In this document: in pieces, positions 17,108-25,620 of the stretch
Position numbering within the stretch: position 1 is the first letter of the stretch
Layout: every line of letters begins with the position of its first letter
Assembly (NCBI GenBank): GCA_947503305.1
Contig: CANNDF010000003.1
Coordinates: 434,001-498,000 of the forward strand
From: an uncultured Dokdonia sp.
GTDB taxonomy: Bacteria; Bacteroidota; Bacteroidia; Flavobacteriales; Flavobacteriaceae
Length of the DNA: 64,000 nucleotides
Direction: 5' to 3'
The notes under the pieces: model-generated
Database searches by the model: none
Told to the model about the DNA's origin: nothing
Seen by the model: only the letters and a program-made list of their open reading frames with translations
Program-made: the position numbers and the translations under genes

Positions 17108-17396
17108 ACAGGTAAAACATAGTTTATACGTGTTACCCCAAAGTTATATTCTTGTTTTCTAAAGAGATTTCCAATTTCAAATAATTGATCGTACTCAGAT
17201 CAACTAGTCCTTCATTAATATATTTCAAGAGCATATGTTCTTATTATCTACGCATCAGAGTGTATTCAAAACTATCATTTACGCTTTTATATTTAGAATT
17301 GAGTTCGGTGTTATTGATTACAATTGCATCAAAAACAATATAAGCACCGATTCATAATTTGAAATAGTTGTTGCAACTACAAACTATTTGTCCAAT
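17108..17396. other. Noncoding region
   Basis: Nearly 300 bp between the HEAT-like gene and the regulator's operator. AT-rich; no ORF of note and no clear terminator seen. Confidence 0.45.
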
Positions 17397-17462
17397 TGTT
17401 ACATCTGTAACATGTATTGTTACATATATAGTAAGAACCTGATCTTGATATTTTTATAATTG
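17397..17462 (+). promoter_or_regulatory. Operator and promoter of the hybrid regulator gene
   Basis: TGTTACAT at 17397 and again at 17418, exactly 21 bp apart. The first unit extends to the dyad TGTTACA-TC-TGTAACA (17397-17412). TATAATTG at 17455-17462, 37 bp after the start of the second unit, is one base off the TAnnTTTG -7 box. The same geometry occurs before the next operon at 20299. AraC-type proteins commonly bind direct repeats of about this spacing, so this is probably the regulator's own site. Confidence 0.65.
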
Positions 17463-17497
17463 TGTAAATTTATAATATCTACCAATCCCTCTTTATT

Positions 17498-20251
17498 ATG
17501 CGAGTTTCTGTAATTCTTTTTTTGTTAGTGCTAAATAGTCAATTTTTGAGTGCTCAAAGTCAACACAGCATAGACTCTTTAATAGGCAGTTTAGAAAATC
17601 AACAAATACAAAAAGAAAAAGCATTAATCGCTTTACAAATTGCCAAGTATTACCAAAAAAGAAATAAAGATACCAGTATATACTATATAAAAAACGCTAT
17701 TCAAATCGCAAAAGAAATCAAAAACGATAGTCTTCTTGCCGCTTCCTATAAGAGGCAAGCCTTCGTTAATTATTTTCAGGCAAATGATGCCGAAGCATTG
17801 AACATCATTTATAAAATAGATAGCATTTCCAAAAAACAAGAAGGGTTAGAATCTATTATTATAGATACAAAAATATACCGTTCTAATATTTCAAAATTCA
17901 CATTTACAAAGGAAGGTATCTCAGATGCAAAAAAGTATTTGATAGAAGGCATTGAATTGGCAAAAAAAATAAACGATTCATCCAAATACTATGAAATGAA
18001 ATATCATCTAGGGGCTTGGCATAGTTTTATGACTCAAGAACCCGCTTTTGAACAACACTTAGATACTTCAAAAACTTTATTCAATGAGGCATTAAGGTAT
18101 TTTAAAAAGACAAAAAATAATTGGTGGACTGCAACAGTATATGGAGGATTAGCAACAATCGCTAATAAAAAAACAGATCCTGAACAAAAAAGTAGGTATC
18201 ACAAGAAATGGATAGAAAGTATTAAAAAAACATCAGACTCTTTTAAAATTGCAGAAACATATTATCTCGTAGCTATGCCTGATAGAAAAGGTGGAAACCC
18301 CTATCGAGGTCTTTCTTATATAGATAGTGCAAAAACGATTTATGAAAAAATAGGATATCCCAATGCCAATCAGAAAAAAAACCTGCTAAGAGATATTGCA
18401 TATTTACATGCAGACGCAGGGAATCATGAAAAGGCTTTTCAAAATATGCAAAAAGCATTAGTACAATCTCAAAAGGTATATATAGAAAAGAATACCCAAA
18501 ACAGCATGGAGATTGAAGCTAAATACCAAACTGAAAAAAAAGAACAAGAAATTGCTTTACTACAAGCTCAAAAACAAACAGCAGAAATAGAAAGAAAAAA
18601 CCAGCGCAATCTCTTGTTAGGAGGGCTAGGTGTTTCTTCTATGATAGGAATCTTTTTATTTCTAGGTTTTAGAAACCGAAAAAAAACTAATGACAAATTA
18701 CGAGAGTTAGATACCATGAAATCCAACTTCTTTGAAAATATCTCTCATGAGTTTAGAACGCCATTATCACTTATTTCTGGCCCTATAGAACAACAATTGC
18801 TTAAAACAGATATAAACACTTCAGAGAAACAACATCTCTTCATTGCCCAACGTAACACCAAACGATTATTGACTTTAGTAGATCAATTATTGGATTTATC
18901 AAAACTTGAATCAGGACATTTTAAACTTAAAATACAAAAAGGAGATATTGCTCTTTTTCTTAAATCACTCACAAGTTCCTTTAGTTATCTTGCAAAAGAA
19001 AACAATCAAGAATATACCGTAACGATTGATATTCCAGAAGACACTTATTTCTTTGATGCAGATGCAGTAGAAAAAATAGTCACAAACCTCATCAGCAATG
19101 CCCTAAAGTATAGTCCAGATGGAGAATCTATAACCATTACTGGAAATCTTCAAAACCAAAATGTATTACTTACCGTTACCAATTCTGGAACACAGTTATC
19201 TAAAACTGCATTACAAACTATATTTAATCGCTTTGCACGTACCGATGAGCAAACCGCAGGCACAGGGATTGGTCTTGCCCTATCCAAAGAACTTGTATCA
19301 TTACATAAAGGCACTATTGATGTACAAAGTAAAAATAATACCACATCCTTCTCTATCTCGTTACCAGTGACAGAATCGGCATTTCTCGATCATGAAAAAT
19401 CTATAGGTGCTATTGATGCATACGTTTTCGCGAAAGCAGAAACAGAACATTCTCCAGAAAAAGCATCTATAAAAGAACCCGATATTTTTACTAAAGACAC
19501 AAACCCTATTCTTCTTATCATCGATGATAATGCCGATTTACGAACCTATGTCAGTTCACTCTTTGAAGATCAATACACCATACATACAGCTCAAAATGGT
19601 AGTGAAGGATTTGAAATCGCTTCATCAATAGTCCCTGATTTGATCATTACAGATCTTATGATGCCAAAAGATGATGGAATAACACTTGCCAAAAATTGTA
19701 AAACATCTGAGGCTACCTCACATATCCCTATAATCATGCTTACTGCAAAAGCGGGTGATGAAAATCAACTTCTAGGTTTAGAAACAGGAGCAGATGCCTA
19801 CATTACAAAACCATTTAATACCGAAATTCTTAAAACGACAACTCAAAACCTATTAGAGAGTCGTAAAAAGTTGCAACAACGATTTAGTCAAGAAGTCGTT
19901 CTTATTCCAAAAGACATCGCTGTAAATACAGCAGATGAGCGTTTTCTTGATAATCTTAAAGAGCTTATGGACAAACAACTTATAGAGTCCGATTTTAATG
20001 TAGAAGCTTTTGCACAAGCACTAGGCATGAGCCGTATGCAATTACATAGAAAACTCAAAGCACTCACAGGGCTTTCTGCTACAGAGTTCATTCGTAATCA
20101 ACGCCTTAAACTTGCCGCTCAATTGCTTAAAAAGTCTGATATCAATGTATCACAAGTAGGATATAGTGTAGGTTTTAATAATCACTCTTATTTTACAAAA
20201 TGCTTTAAAGAACAGTATGGAGTCTCTCCATCTGACTACGCAAAAAAGTAG
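17498..20251 (+). CDS. Hybrid two-component sensor kinase / response regulator with AraC output
   Basis: 917 aa, one-piece two-component system. Signal peptide 1-20 (ends SAQ); periplasmic helical TPR-like region 25-365; coiled coil into one membrane helix 372-391; HisKA with FFENISHEFRTPLSLISGP, phospho-acceptor His417; HATPase_c with N-box NLISNALKYSP and G-box TGTGIGLALSKEL (~588-600); receiver domain ~669-785 with acidic pocket IDDN and phospho-acceptor Asp719 (IITDLMMPKDDG), Lys in ITKPF; AraC HTH ~815-917 (MSRMQLHRKLKALTGLSATEFIRNQRLKLAAQLL). Unlike classic polysaccharide HTCS, the sensor is TPR-like, not a propeller. A dispersed palindrome encodes FAKA (644-647) in the kinase-receiver linker. 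It probably controls itself and the operon behind it. Confidence 0.93.
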   Translation: MRVSVILFLLVLNSQFLSAQSQHSIDSLIGSLENQQIQKEKALIALQIAKYYQKRNKDTSIYYIKNAIQIAKEIKNDSLLAASYKRQAFVNYFQANDAEALNIIYKIDSISKKQEGLESIIIDTKIYRSNISKFTFTKEGISDAKKYLIEGIELAKKINDSSKYYEMKYHLGAWHSFMTQEPAFEQHLDTSKTLFNEALRYFKKTKNNWWTATVYGGLATIANKKTDPEQKSRYHKKWIESIKKTSDSFKIAETYYLVAMPDRKGGNPYRGLSYIDSAKTIYEKIGYPNANQKKNLLRDIAYLHADAGNHEKAFQNMQKALVQSQKVYIEKNTQNSMEIEAKYQTEKKEQEIALLQAQKQTAEIERKNQRNLLLGGLGVSSMIGIFLFLGFRNRKKTNDKLRELDTMKSNFFENISHEFRTPLSLISGPIEQQLLKTDINTSEKQHLFIAQRNTKRLLTLVDQLLDLSKLESGHFKLKIQKGDIALFLKSLTSSFSYLAKENNQEYTVTIDIPEDTYFFDADAVEKIVTNLISNALKYSPDGESITITGNLQNQNVLLTVTNSGTQLSKTALQTIFNRFARTDEQTAGTGIGLALSKELVSLHKGTIDVQSKNNTTSFSISLPVTESAFLDHEKSIGAIDAYVFAKAETEHSPEKASIKEPDIFTKDTNPILLIIDDNADLRTYVSSLFEDQYTIHTAQNGSEGFEIASSIVPDLIITDLMMPKDDGITLAKNCKTSEATSHIPIIMLTAKAGDENQLLGLETGADAYITKPFNTEILKTTTQNLLESRKKLQQRFSQEVVLIPKDIAVNTADERFLDNLKELMDKQLIESDFNVEAFAQALGMSRMQLHRKLKALTGLSATEFIRNQRLKLAAQLLKKSDINVSQVGYSVGFNNHSYFTKCFKEQYGVSPSDYAKK
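19425..19438. repeat. Dispersed palindrome, copy 5
   Basis: GTTTTCGCGAAAGC: core TTTCGCGAAA perfect, one arm base changed. In the linker between kinase and receiver domains; read as F-A-K-A. Confidence 0.8.
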
Positions 20252-20294
20252 GAATTCACTTTGTCATAAAAGGGGCTAAAACCCCATTATACTG

Positions 20295-20364
20295 AGCTTG
20301 TTACATATGTGACAAGCTTTGTTACATCTGTGGTAATCTTCAAACAGATGTCCAAATACTTTTG
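20295..20364 (+). promoter_or_regulatory. Operator and promoter of the exported-protein operon
   Basis: TGTTACAT at 20299 and at 20320, again 21 bp apart. The first lies in a near-perfect 24-bp inverted repeat (20295-20318, one mismatch). TACTTTTG at 20357-20364 is a perfect TAnnTTTG -7 box, 37 bp after the second unit, the same distance as before the regulator gene. No good -33 TTTG is present, as expected of an activator-dependent promoter. Confidence 0.7.
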
Positions 20365-20396
20365 CTCAAAAGTTATAGAGTCCCCCATTAAAGCGT

Positions 20397-20549
20397 ATGA
20401 AGAAAAAACGGAAGATCTTAAAAGGACAACTCCCCCAAATACCCGATAAGAAGATTTACTTAAATGTAAATGCGCTTGAAAAAGGGGATTACGAATTGAA
20501 AATTATAAACAAGAATAAAATTATAAAGAAAACAACTTTTAAAAAATAG
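20397..20549 (+). CDS. 50-aa basic protein, first ORF of the operon
   Basis: ATG at 20397, TAG at 20547-20549, five bases before the next start. Sequence begins MKKKRKILKGQLPQIPDKKI and continues YLNVNALEKGDYELKIINKN: a basic head then a small beta-hairpin-like segment resembling the last strands of T9SS sorting domains (GxYxLKIIxxxKIIKxxxF). No signal peptide. I recall similar short ORFs next to regulators in Flavobacteriaceae, but no function. It starts 33 bp after the predicted -7 box, so it heads the transcript. Confidence 0.6.
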   Translation: MKKKRKILKGQLPQIPDKKIYLNVNALEKGDYELKIINKNKIIKKTTFKK

Positions 20550-20554
20550 CACAT

Positions 20555-21763
20555 ATGAAACGAACCCTTCAATTACTATTATGTTTTTGCATTTTACAAT
20601 TGTCCTGTACAAATGATGATGATAATGACATACAAGAAATGGAAATCAATATCAATGAAAATCTTGTCGATTCTACAGTCTCATTATCTCCTTTTTCAGA
20701 TGTAATGACTCTAGATCTAGAAACAGGTACTATTCTAAACACATCAAACGAATCTCTATTTGCAACCATTGGTTATCAAAATTCTTTTATCGGGATTTTA
20801 GATAATCGCATCGTACGTAGTACTACTACAGATTTTACAGGAACACCCGTCTGGGAGATCTTCCCTACAGAAGGCAACGATTTAGAATTAGAGCTTTTTA
20901 ATGCCAAGTTAGCTATAAACGGTAATACTCTTTATGTAACTCTTATAGTAACAGATCCAGATACTACAGATCAATTTCATACCATTGCAGCCATAAATGC
21001 CGAAAACGGTACAGTCCTTTGGAGCGAAAATCAACTTGACACAGGATTACGGCAAGTTGTAACTCTTAATAACACTATTATCACACTAGATGGTGAGCAG
21101 GGAGATGCTATTCTTTCAAGTCGTAACCCCGAAGATGGAAGTATTATTAACCAGTGGACTCTTGGAGAACGAGTGTCACATCTTATTGCTGGGGAAAATG
21201 AAGTTATCGTGATGTCCTGGGATAATGCAATCTATAGTATTAACGAAGATCTCTCACTTAACTGGTCTTTTACTACAGATGGTGCAAATGTACGTAGAGG
21301 CATGCTTATAGGTAATCAATTCCTATTTCACTCAAGAGATGAAAACATCTATGCTATAAACCTACAATTTGGTGATCTTAACTGGTCTCAAAATCTATCA
21401 GATCTAGTAATAGAGAATTTTTTTGGAGACAGTAATACACTATGGTCGGTAACAAGAGATTTTACAAACGACATCTTAGTTGTCAATGAATTAGATGTGA
21501 ATAACGGTACTATTTTTTCAACGTTTACTATCCCTATTACCAATGAAAATAGTAATGACTTAGAACTCGTAAACTTTGATGACTATCTATTTATAATCAC
21601 GAGTCAGGACTCTGATGAAGTTACTACCCAGCTAGTCAATTTTATTTCTCAAGAAGTGGTCTGGCAAAATGCTCTACCGCTTTCTAATATTTCAATTTTT
21701 AACGCCAATATTCTTTTGGGCGAAAGCAGATTTGCTCGCTCTTCATTCTTTGGACATAACTAA
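20555..21763 (+). CDS. PQQ-like beta-propeller lipoprotein
   Basis: 402 aa. Signal peptide with lipobox QLSC (Cys18) followed by an acidic NDDDND stretch, a common lipoprotein export signal to the cell surface in this phylum. The rest is a WD/PQQ-like propeller with repeated blade motifs (AAINAENGTVLWSENQL, YAINLQFGDLNWSQNL, ELDVNNGTIFSTF), each with a G-x-x-x-W. Such propellers usually serve as binding scaffolds rather than enzymes; no quinoprotein active-site residues can be assigned. Second gene of the predicted HTCS-controlled operon. Confidence 0.8.
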   Translation: MKRTLQLLLCFCILQLSCTNDDDNDIQEMEININENLVDSTVSLSPFSDVMTLDLETGTILNTSNESLFATIGYQNSFIGILDNRIVRSTTTDFTGTPVWEIFPTEGNDLELELFNAKLAINGNTLYVTLIVTDPDTTDQFHTIAAINAENGTVLWSENQLDTGLRQVVTLNNTIITLDGEQGDAILSSRNPEDGSIINQWTLGERVSHLIAGENEVIVMSWDNAIYSINEDLSLNWSFTTDGANVRRGMLIGNQFLFHSRDENIYAINLQFGDLNWSQNLSDLVIENFFGDSNTLWSVTRDFTNDILVVNELDVNNGTIFSTFTIPITNENSNDLELVNFDDYLFIITSQDSDEVTTQLVNFISQEVVWQNALPLSNISIFNANILLGESRFARSSFFGHN

Positions 21764-21773
21764 ACTTTCAATT

Positions 21774-22829
21774 ATGAATATTCAATTTTTAAAACAAATC
21801 GCCATCATTATTTTCATAGCTAGCTTATTACCAAGCTGTAATAGTGATGATGAACAATTGCAACCTGAAATTATAACTCCAGAAGATATGATGGACGATC
21901 CGGTAGATGATGACACAAATGATACAGATTCTGAGAGTCTTGATCTCACGTTTACATTACGTACTGAGCAAGATCAAATATGTGATTTTGCATTTAATAA
22001 AATGGCTGTATTTAACGACTTCGTTCACTCCTACTATGGAGGTGGGTGTGCCTCTACCGAAGAAACTCCATTTAATCTTGGTGTATGGCATAGTGAGGAT
22101 GGTATAGCCTGGGTAGGTGATTCCTCATTTGCCAGCGAGCGGAGAGGACATTCTCTAACTGAGTTTAATGGTGATCTATTTCTTATAGGTGGGGCAGATA
22201 ATGATGACAATGAACTAGAAGAAGTATGGGTAAGTAATGATGGCTTTTTGTGGACGCTTGGAGCAGATATACTTCCTTTTGGTTCTGTTTCTTTTCATAA
22301 TGTCGTTGTTTTTAATGATCAACTATATCTTATCACTGATGATTATGAAGATGATGACGGTACACAAATGATGGCTATCTATAGATCTGATGATGGGTTT
22401 AATTGGGATCTTATTGCTACAGATATATTTCCAGTTCGCACTGCTGCAGAAGCTGTTGTCTTTGATAATCACCTCTATGTTATAGGTGGTGGTAATACTA
22501 GTACAGCTAGTGCTTTTAATGATATTTGGAGATCTAATGATGGTGTCAATTGGACGTCTGTCACTCCTTCAGGTGAGTTTGTAGAGCCTATACTAGGGCA
22601 TACACTTACAGAATATGAAGGACGCCTCTGGCTCATTGGGGGAACAAATAATGAAGGCATTTGGTATACCCAAGATGGAATTGAATGGAATGCTTTTACA
22701 GATGCCATACCCTACCCTATCCCTTATGGACACAATACATTGATTTACAATGAACAACTTTGGGTTTTTGGAGGGGTTGTAGATGGCCAACTCACTGGTA
22801 GAATCTTCTCTATACAGTTAAATGATTAA
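21774..22829 (+). CDS. Kelch-like beta-propeller lipoprotein
   Basis: 351 aa from the ATG at 21774 (MNIQFLKQIAIIIFIASLLPSC), which gives a proper lipobox (LPSC) followed by acidic residues and starts 10 bp after the previous stop; an upstream ATG overlaps the propeller gene and lacks a signal. Repeats of the type LTEFNGDLFLIGGADNDDNELEEVWVSNDGFLWT recur about every 50 residues (also FDNHLYVIGGG, YEGRLWLIGGT, YNEQLWVFGG), i.e. a kelch/sialidase-like propeller. Probably a surface-bound binding lipoprotein. No catalytic Asp-box series typical of true sialidases is evident. Confidence 0.8.
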   Translation: MNIQFLKQIAIIIFIASLLPSCNSDDEQLQPEIITPEDMMDDPVDDDTNDTDSESLDLTFTLRTEQDQICDFAFNKMAVFNDFVHSYYGGGCASTEETPFNLGVWHSEDGIAWVGDSSFASERRGHSLTEFNGDLFLIGGADNDDNELEEVWVSNDGFLWTLGADILPFGSVSFHNVVVFNDQLYLITDDYEDDDGTQMMAIYRSDDGFNWDLIATDIFPVRTAAEAVVFDNHLYVIGGGNTSTASAFNDIWRSNDGVNWTSVTPSGEFVEPILGHTLTEYEGRLWLIGGTNNEGIWYTQDGIEWNAFTDAIPYPIPYGHNTLIYNEQLWVFGGVVDGQLTGRIFSIQLND

Positions 22830-22849
22830 ACTTTTTAAATCCTCATACA

Positions 22850-23230
22850 ATGAAAACTAAAGTATACATCACATTCCTACTAACGATGGGGGTATGTGTT
22901 TTTGCGAAAGCGCAAAAAACAGAATCTACCAATACCAAAATTCAAAAGGAAATAGATCAGACTGGAAACTTTAACCTCCTTGATGCACAAGCAGGTATCC
23001 TAGGCGATATTTTTGGAAAACAAGGGGGCGTATCAGAGTTTCAAGGTATAGAAAACTATAACGATCTCATTAAAGATATAGAAGATCCAAAATTAAAAAA
23101 AGAGCTTAAAAAGCAGTACCAAATATATTCTACTACAAATAATCCGTCAAAAAAAGACTCCATCGCATCTCAAATGCAAAGACGTATCGAGGAGGCAATT
23201 AAAAACAAAAAAAATAACTCTAAAGGATAA
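22850..23230 (+). CDS. Exported small helical protein
   Basis: 126 aa. Sec signal peptide MKTKVYITFLLTMGVCVFAKAQ; the end of the signal (FAKAQ) is encoded by a diverged copy of the genome's palindrome. The mature protein is hydrophilic and mostly helical with a lysine-rich C-terminus (QRRIEEAIKNKKNNSKG). No known domain recognised. Separated from the OmpA-domain gene by only four bases, so the two products probably act together. Confidence 0.65.
   Translation: MKTKVYITFLLTMGVCVFAKAQKTESTNTKIQKEIDQTGNFNLLDAQAGILGDIFGKQGGVSEFQGIENYNDLIKDIEDPKLKKELKKQYQIYSTTNNPSKKDSIASQMQRRIEEAIKNKKNNSKG
22899..22921. repeat. Diverged relative of the dispersed palindrome
   Basis: TTTTTGCG-AAAG-CGCAAAAA inverted repeat in the signal-peptide codons; read as F-A-K-A like the true copies but without the CGCG centre. 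Confidence 0.4.
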
Positions 23231-23234
23231 TCCT

Positions 23235-24506
23235 ATGAAAGCACAACAAATCATTATTACCCTTCTTATTTTATTTTCTTGTTCACAAGCAAACGCCCAG
23301 TTCTGGAAAAAACTAGGAAAAACAGCTCAAAAAGCAGCAGAACGTACTGTAGAAGATCGGGTAGACAGAGAGGCATCAAAGAAAACAGACAAAACACTAG
23401 ATAGTGTTTTTGATAAGAAAAAGGGTAAAAAAAGGAGCAAAAAAAAGAAGAAAAAGAAGAATCAATCTACAAGTAATGAACAAGAATCAAATGAATCTTC
23501 ATCATATACTATAGAGCGAAGCTCTGACTTTACGCCTGGAACAATCTCTCTATTTGAAGATAAATTTTCTAGAGATAATCCAGGAGATTTCCCTGCAAAA
23601 TGGGATACTAATGGTAGTGGAGAAATCACATTGATCAATTCTAAAAAATGGATGCGTTTGAGTGGGAAATCAAAATATGTCCCTATGCTCAAAGAAAATC
23701 TTCCAGAAAACTATACGGTAGAGTTTGATCTGCTCACACAAGGACTGGATAAGAAGACAAGTTCTCAAGCATTTTTAACCATTTTACTAGAAGATGTAGA
23801 TCGATTTGAAAAATCAAAAAACTGGTGTATGGCAGAGCTTTCTGTATGTCAATATATAGGAGCGCGAGGAGTGGTAGAAAAAGTCGAAAAAAACAAAAGA
23901 CAATTACGTAATGATATAGGTAAAGATTATAGAGATGCTATAAATGGTAAATCACATATCGCTATCGCAGTTAATAAAACACGTATGCGCGTATGGCTAA
24001 ACGAAAATAAATTAGTAGACATACCTAGATTAGTGCCTACAGGAGCAGATAAATTTAAACTTACTGTGAGAGGTTTGAGAGATCCCCAAGGTCTTGATGA
24101 GATTTATATTTCCAATTTTAGAATTGCAAAAACTGGAGAAGATAACCGTAGTAAATTACTTACAGAAGGGCGATTGTCTACAAACAATATTCTATTTGAA
24201 TCTGGAAGCGCTACACTTAAAAATTCTTCTTTTTCTGTAATTCGAGAAATCGCAACAGTTCTTGAAGAAAATCCTAAAGTATCTATCCAAATTATAGGAC
24301 ATACAGATTCAGATGGTCAGGCAAATAATAATCTTACGCTTTCGCGAAAGCGTGCTATCGCTGTTAAAGAAATGATGACGTCTGCTTATGGTATAGAAGC
24401 TTCAAGGATTACCACAGATGGGAAGGGACATAGTCAACCTATCGCTAGTAATAGTACTAAAGAAGGTAAAGCACAAAACCGCCGAGTTGAATTTATAAAG
24501 TTATAA
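23235..24506 (+). CDS. OmpA-domain envelope protein with Lys-rich linker
   Basis: 423 aa. Signal peptide to NAQ (residue ~22); a helical segment FWKKLGKTAQKAAERTVEDRVDREASKK; a long poly-basic stretch (residues ~56-76, mostly Lys); a concanavalin-like beta domain (~95-300, EDKFSRDNPGDFPAKWDTNGSGEI); and a C-terminal OmpA/MotB peptidoglycan-binding domain (~310-423: ILFESGSATLKNSS, IIGHTDSDGQANNNLTLSRKRA, NRRVEFIKL) with the diaminopimelate-binding Asp and Arg in place. A periplasmic anchor linking the envelope to peptidoglycan. A perfect 18-bp palindrome encodes LSRKR inside the OmpA domain. Confidence 0.87.
   Translation: MKAQQIIITLLILFSCSQANAQFWKKLGKTAQKAAERTVEDRVDREASKKTDKTLDSVFDKKKGKKRSKKKKKKKNQSTSNEQESNESSSYTIERSSDFTPGTISLFEDKFSRDNPGDFPAKWDTNGSGEITLINSKKWMRLSGKSKYVPMLKENLPENYTVEFDLLTQGLDKKTSSQAFLTILLEDVDRFEKSKNWCMAELSVCQYIGARGVVEKVEKNKRQLRNDIGKDYRDAINGKSHIAIAVNKTRMRVWLNENKLVDIPRLVPTGADKFKLTVRGLRDPQGLDEIYISNFRIAKTGEDNRSKLLTEGRLSTNNILFESGSATLKNSSFSVIREIATVLEENPKVSIQIIGHTDSDGQANNNLTLSRKRAIAVKEMMTSAYGIEASRITTDGKGHSQPIASNSTKEGKAQNRRVEFIKL
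24336..24353. repeat. Dispersed palindrome, copy 6
   Basis: Perfect 18-bp palindrome ACGCTTTCGCGAAAGCGT within the OmpA domain, read as L-S-R-K-R at a position where OmpA domains normally have 'LSxxRA', so the peptide suits the fold. Confidence 0.85.
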
Positions 24507-24524
24507 CCAATCAGTAAGTTTATT

Positions 24525-25616
24525 ATGAAAACACTATTTAAAAGCATTGTTATCCTTAGTATTTTGTTTCAAATACGTTGTAGCAATGACGATAATGCCA
24601 ATATAGAACAAATAGAAATAGAAGAAGAATTGCCTGCTGTAGAAGTTTCCCTTATAGGGAGCTGGGAGGCGAGCAATTTTTTATTGGGTGATTCTACTAT
24701 TTTTAATGCCTTTTTTATCATAGAAAGCGAAAACATATTTCTATTAGAAGAAGATGAAAATAGTTTTAGAAGAGAATTTATAGGTACTTACGAAGCAACG
24801 GAGGATAGCATATTTATAACCTCAGAAGGGGGAATTACTCAATTGACATATACCTTAGATGCGAATACATTATCTATTATCGATTCTTTTGATCAAGAAA
24901 CGCTTTTTTCAAGGCAAGAAACTCCTATTAATCCAAATTCCTGGATCACAGATTTAGAAATAAGTTTACAAGTAGAGGCTCCTCATAATGAATCTGTTGA
25001 CATAGGGCATTGTAATAATTTAATCTTTTTCCCCAATGGGAATAGTGCTCCATCTATTAGTTTAATAGGAGATGATACATTTACGACTCTTGGAATTTTT
25101 AATTCTGCTACTACAGAAAATACAACAGCCTTTGAAGTAGAAAATAATAATAGCACATTCAATTTTATGTTTATAGGTGAACAGTTTGGGGATATTGACG
25201 TAAAGTTTAAGAATGACAACACCCCTGTAGGAGAAATTACAGAGTTTATCCCTGACTATTTAGGGCTAGCATCTGTAAACTCGAGTTTACTATTTATAAG
25301 TCATGATTTTGGATTTAGTTTTTCACTATATAACTATTTCACGGGAGTTGCTGTTTATACAAATACCTCATTACCCCGATTAGAAGGTATGGCTTATAAA
25401 AATGATTATCTCTATGTCTGCTCAAATGGAAATATCTATAAGTGTGAAGCATCGCTAACTGATTCAGAGCTCGTAGTTATAGAATCTTATTCCTTACCTG
25501 ATAATCTAGAGGCAGTAGGGATCGCTTATGATGAAGAATTCTTTGTAATAAATGCTGAAGATCCTTCCTCTGGAACATTTTACATTATCAGAACTAATCT
25601 AACACTAGAAGATTAA
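24525..25616 (+). CDS. Lipoprotein with lipocalin-like domain
   Basis: 363 aa. Lipobox-like FQIRC (Cys19) after a hydrophobic stretch, then SNDDNAN. Residues ~40-130 (LIGSWEASNFLLGDSTIF ... LDANTLSIIDSF) look like the small lipocalin-like beta barrel found in many Bacteroidota lipoproteins. The C-terminal ~200 residues are beta-rich (GMAYKNDYLYVCSNGNIYKC, AVGIAYDEEFFVIN), propeller-like. Function unknown. 18 bp after the OmpA gene and 4 bp before the TapB-like gene. Confidence 0.65.
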   Translation: MKTLFKSIVILSILFQIRCSNDDNANIEQIEIEEELPAVEVSLIGSWEASNFLLGDSTIFNAFFIIESENIFLLEEDENSFRREFIGTYEATEDSIFITSEGGITQLTYTLDANTLSIIDSFDQETLFSRQETPINPNSWITDLEISLQVEAPHNESVDIGHCNNLIFFPNGNSAPSISLIGDDTFTTLGIFNSATTENTTAFEVENNNSTFNFMFIGEQFGDIDVKFKNDNTPVGEITEFIPDYLGLASVNSSLLFISHDFGFSFSLYNYFTGVAVYTNTSLPRLEGMAYKNDYLYVCSNGNIYKCEASLTDSELVVIESYSLPDNLEAVGIAYDEEFFVINAEDPSSGTFYIIRTNLTLED

Positions 25617-25620
25617 TATT

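Noticed and set aside
21715-21748. GGGCGAAAGCAGATTTGCTCGC as a further palindrome copy
   Set aside because: Only one arm resembles the motif and the CGCG centre is absent.
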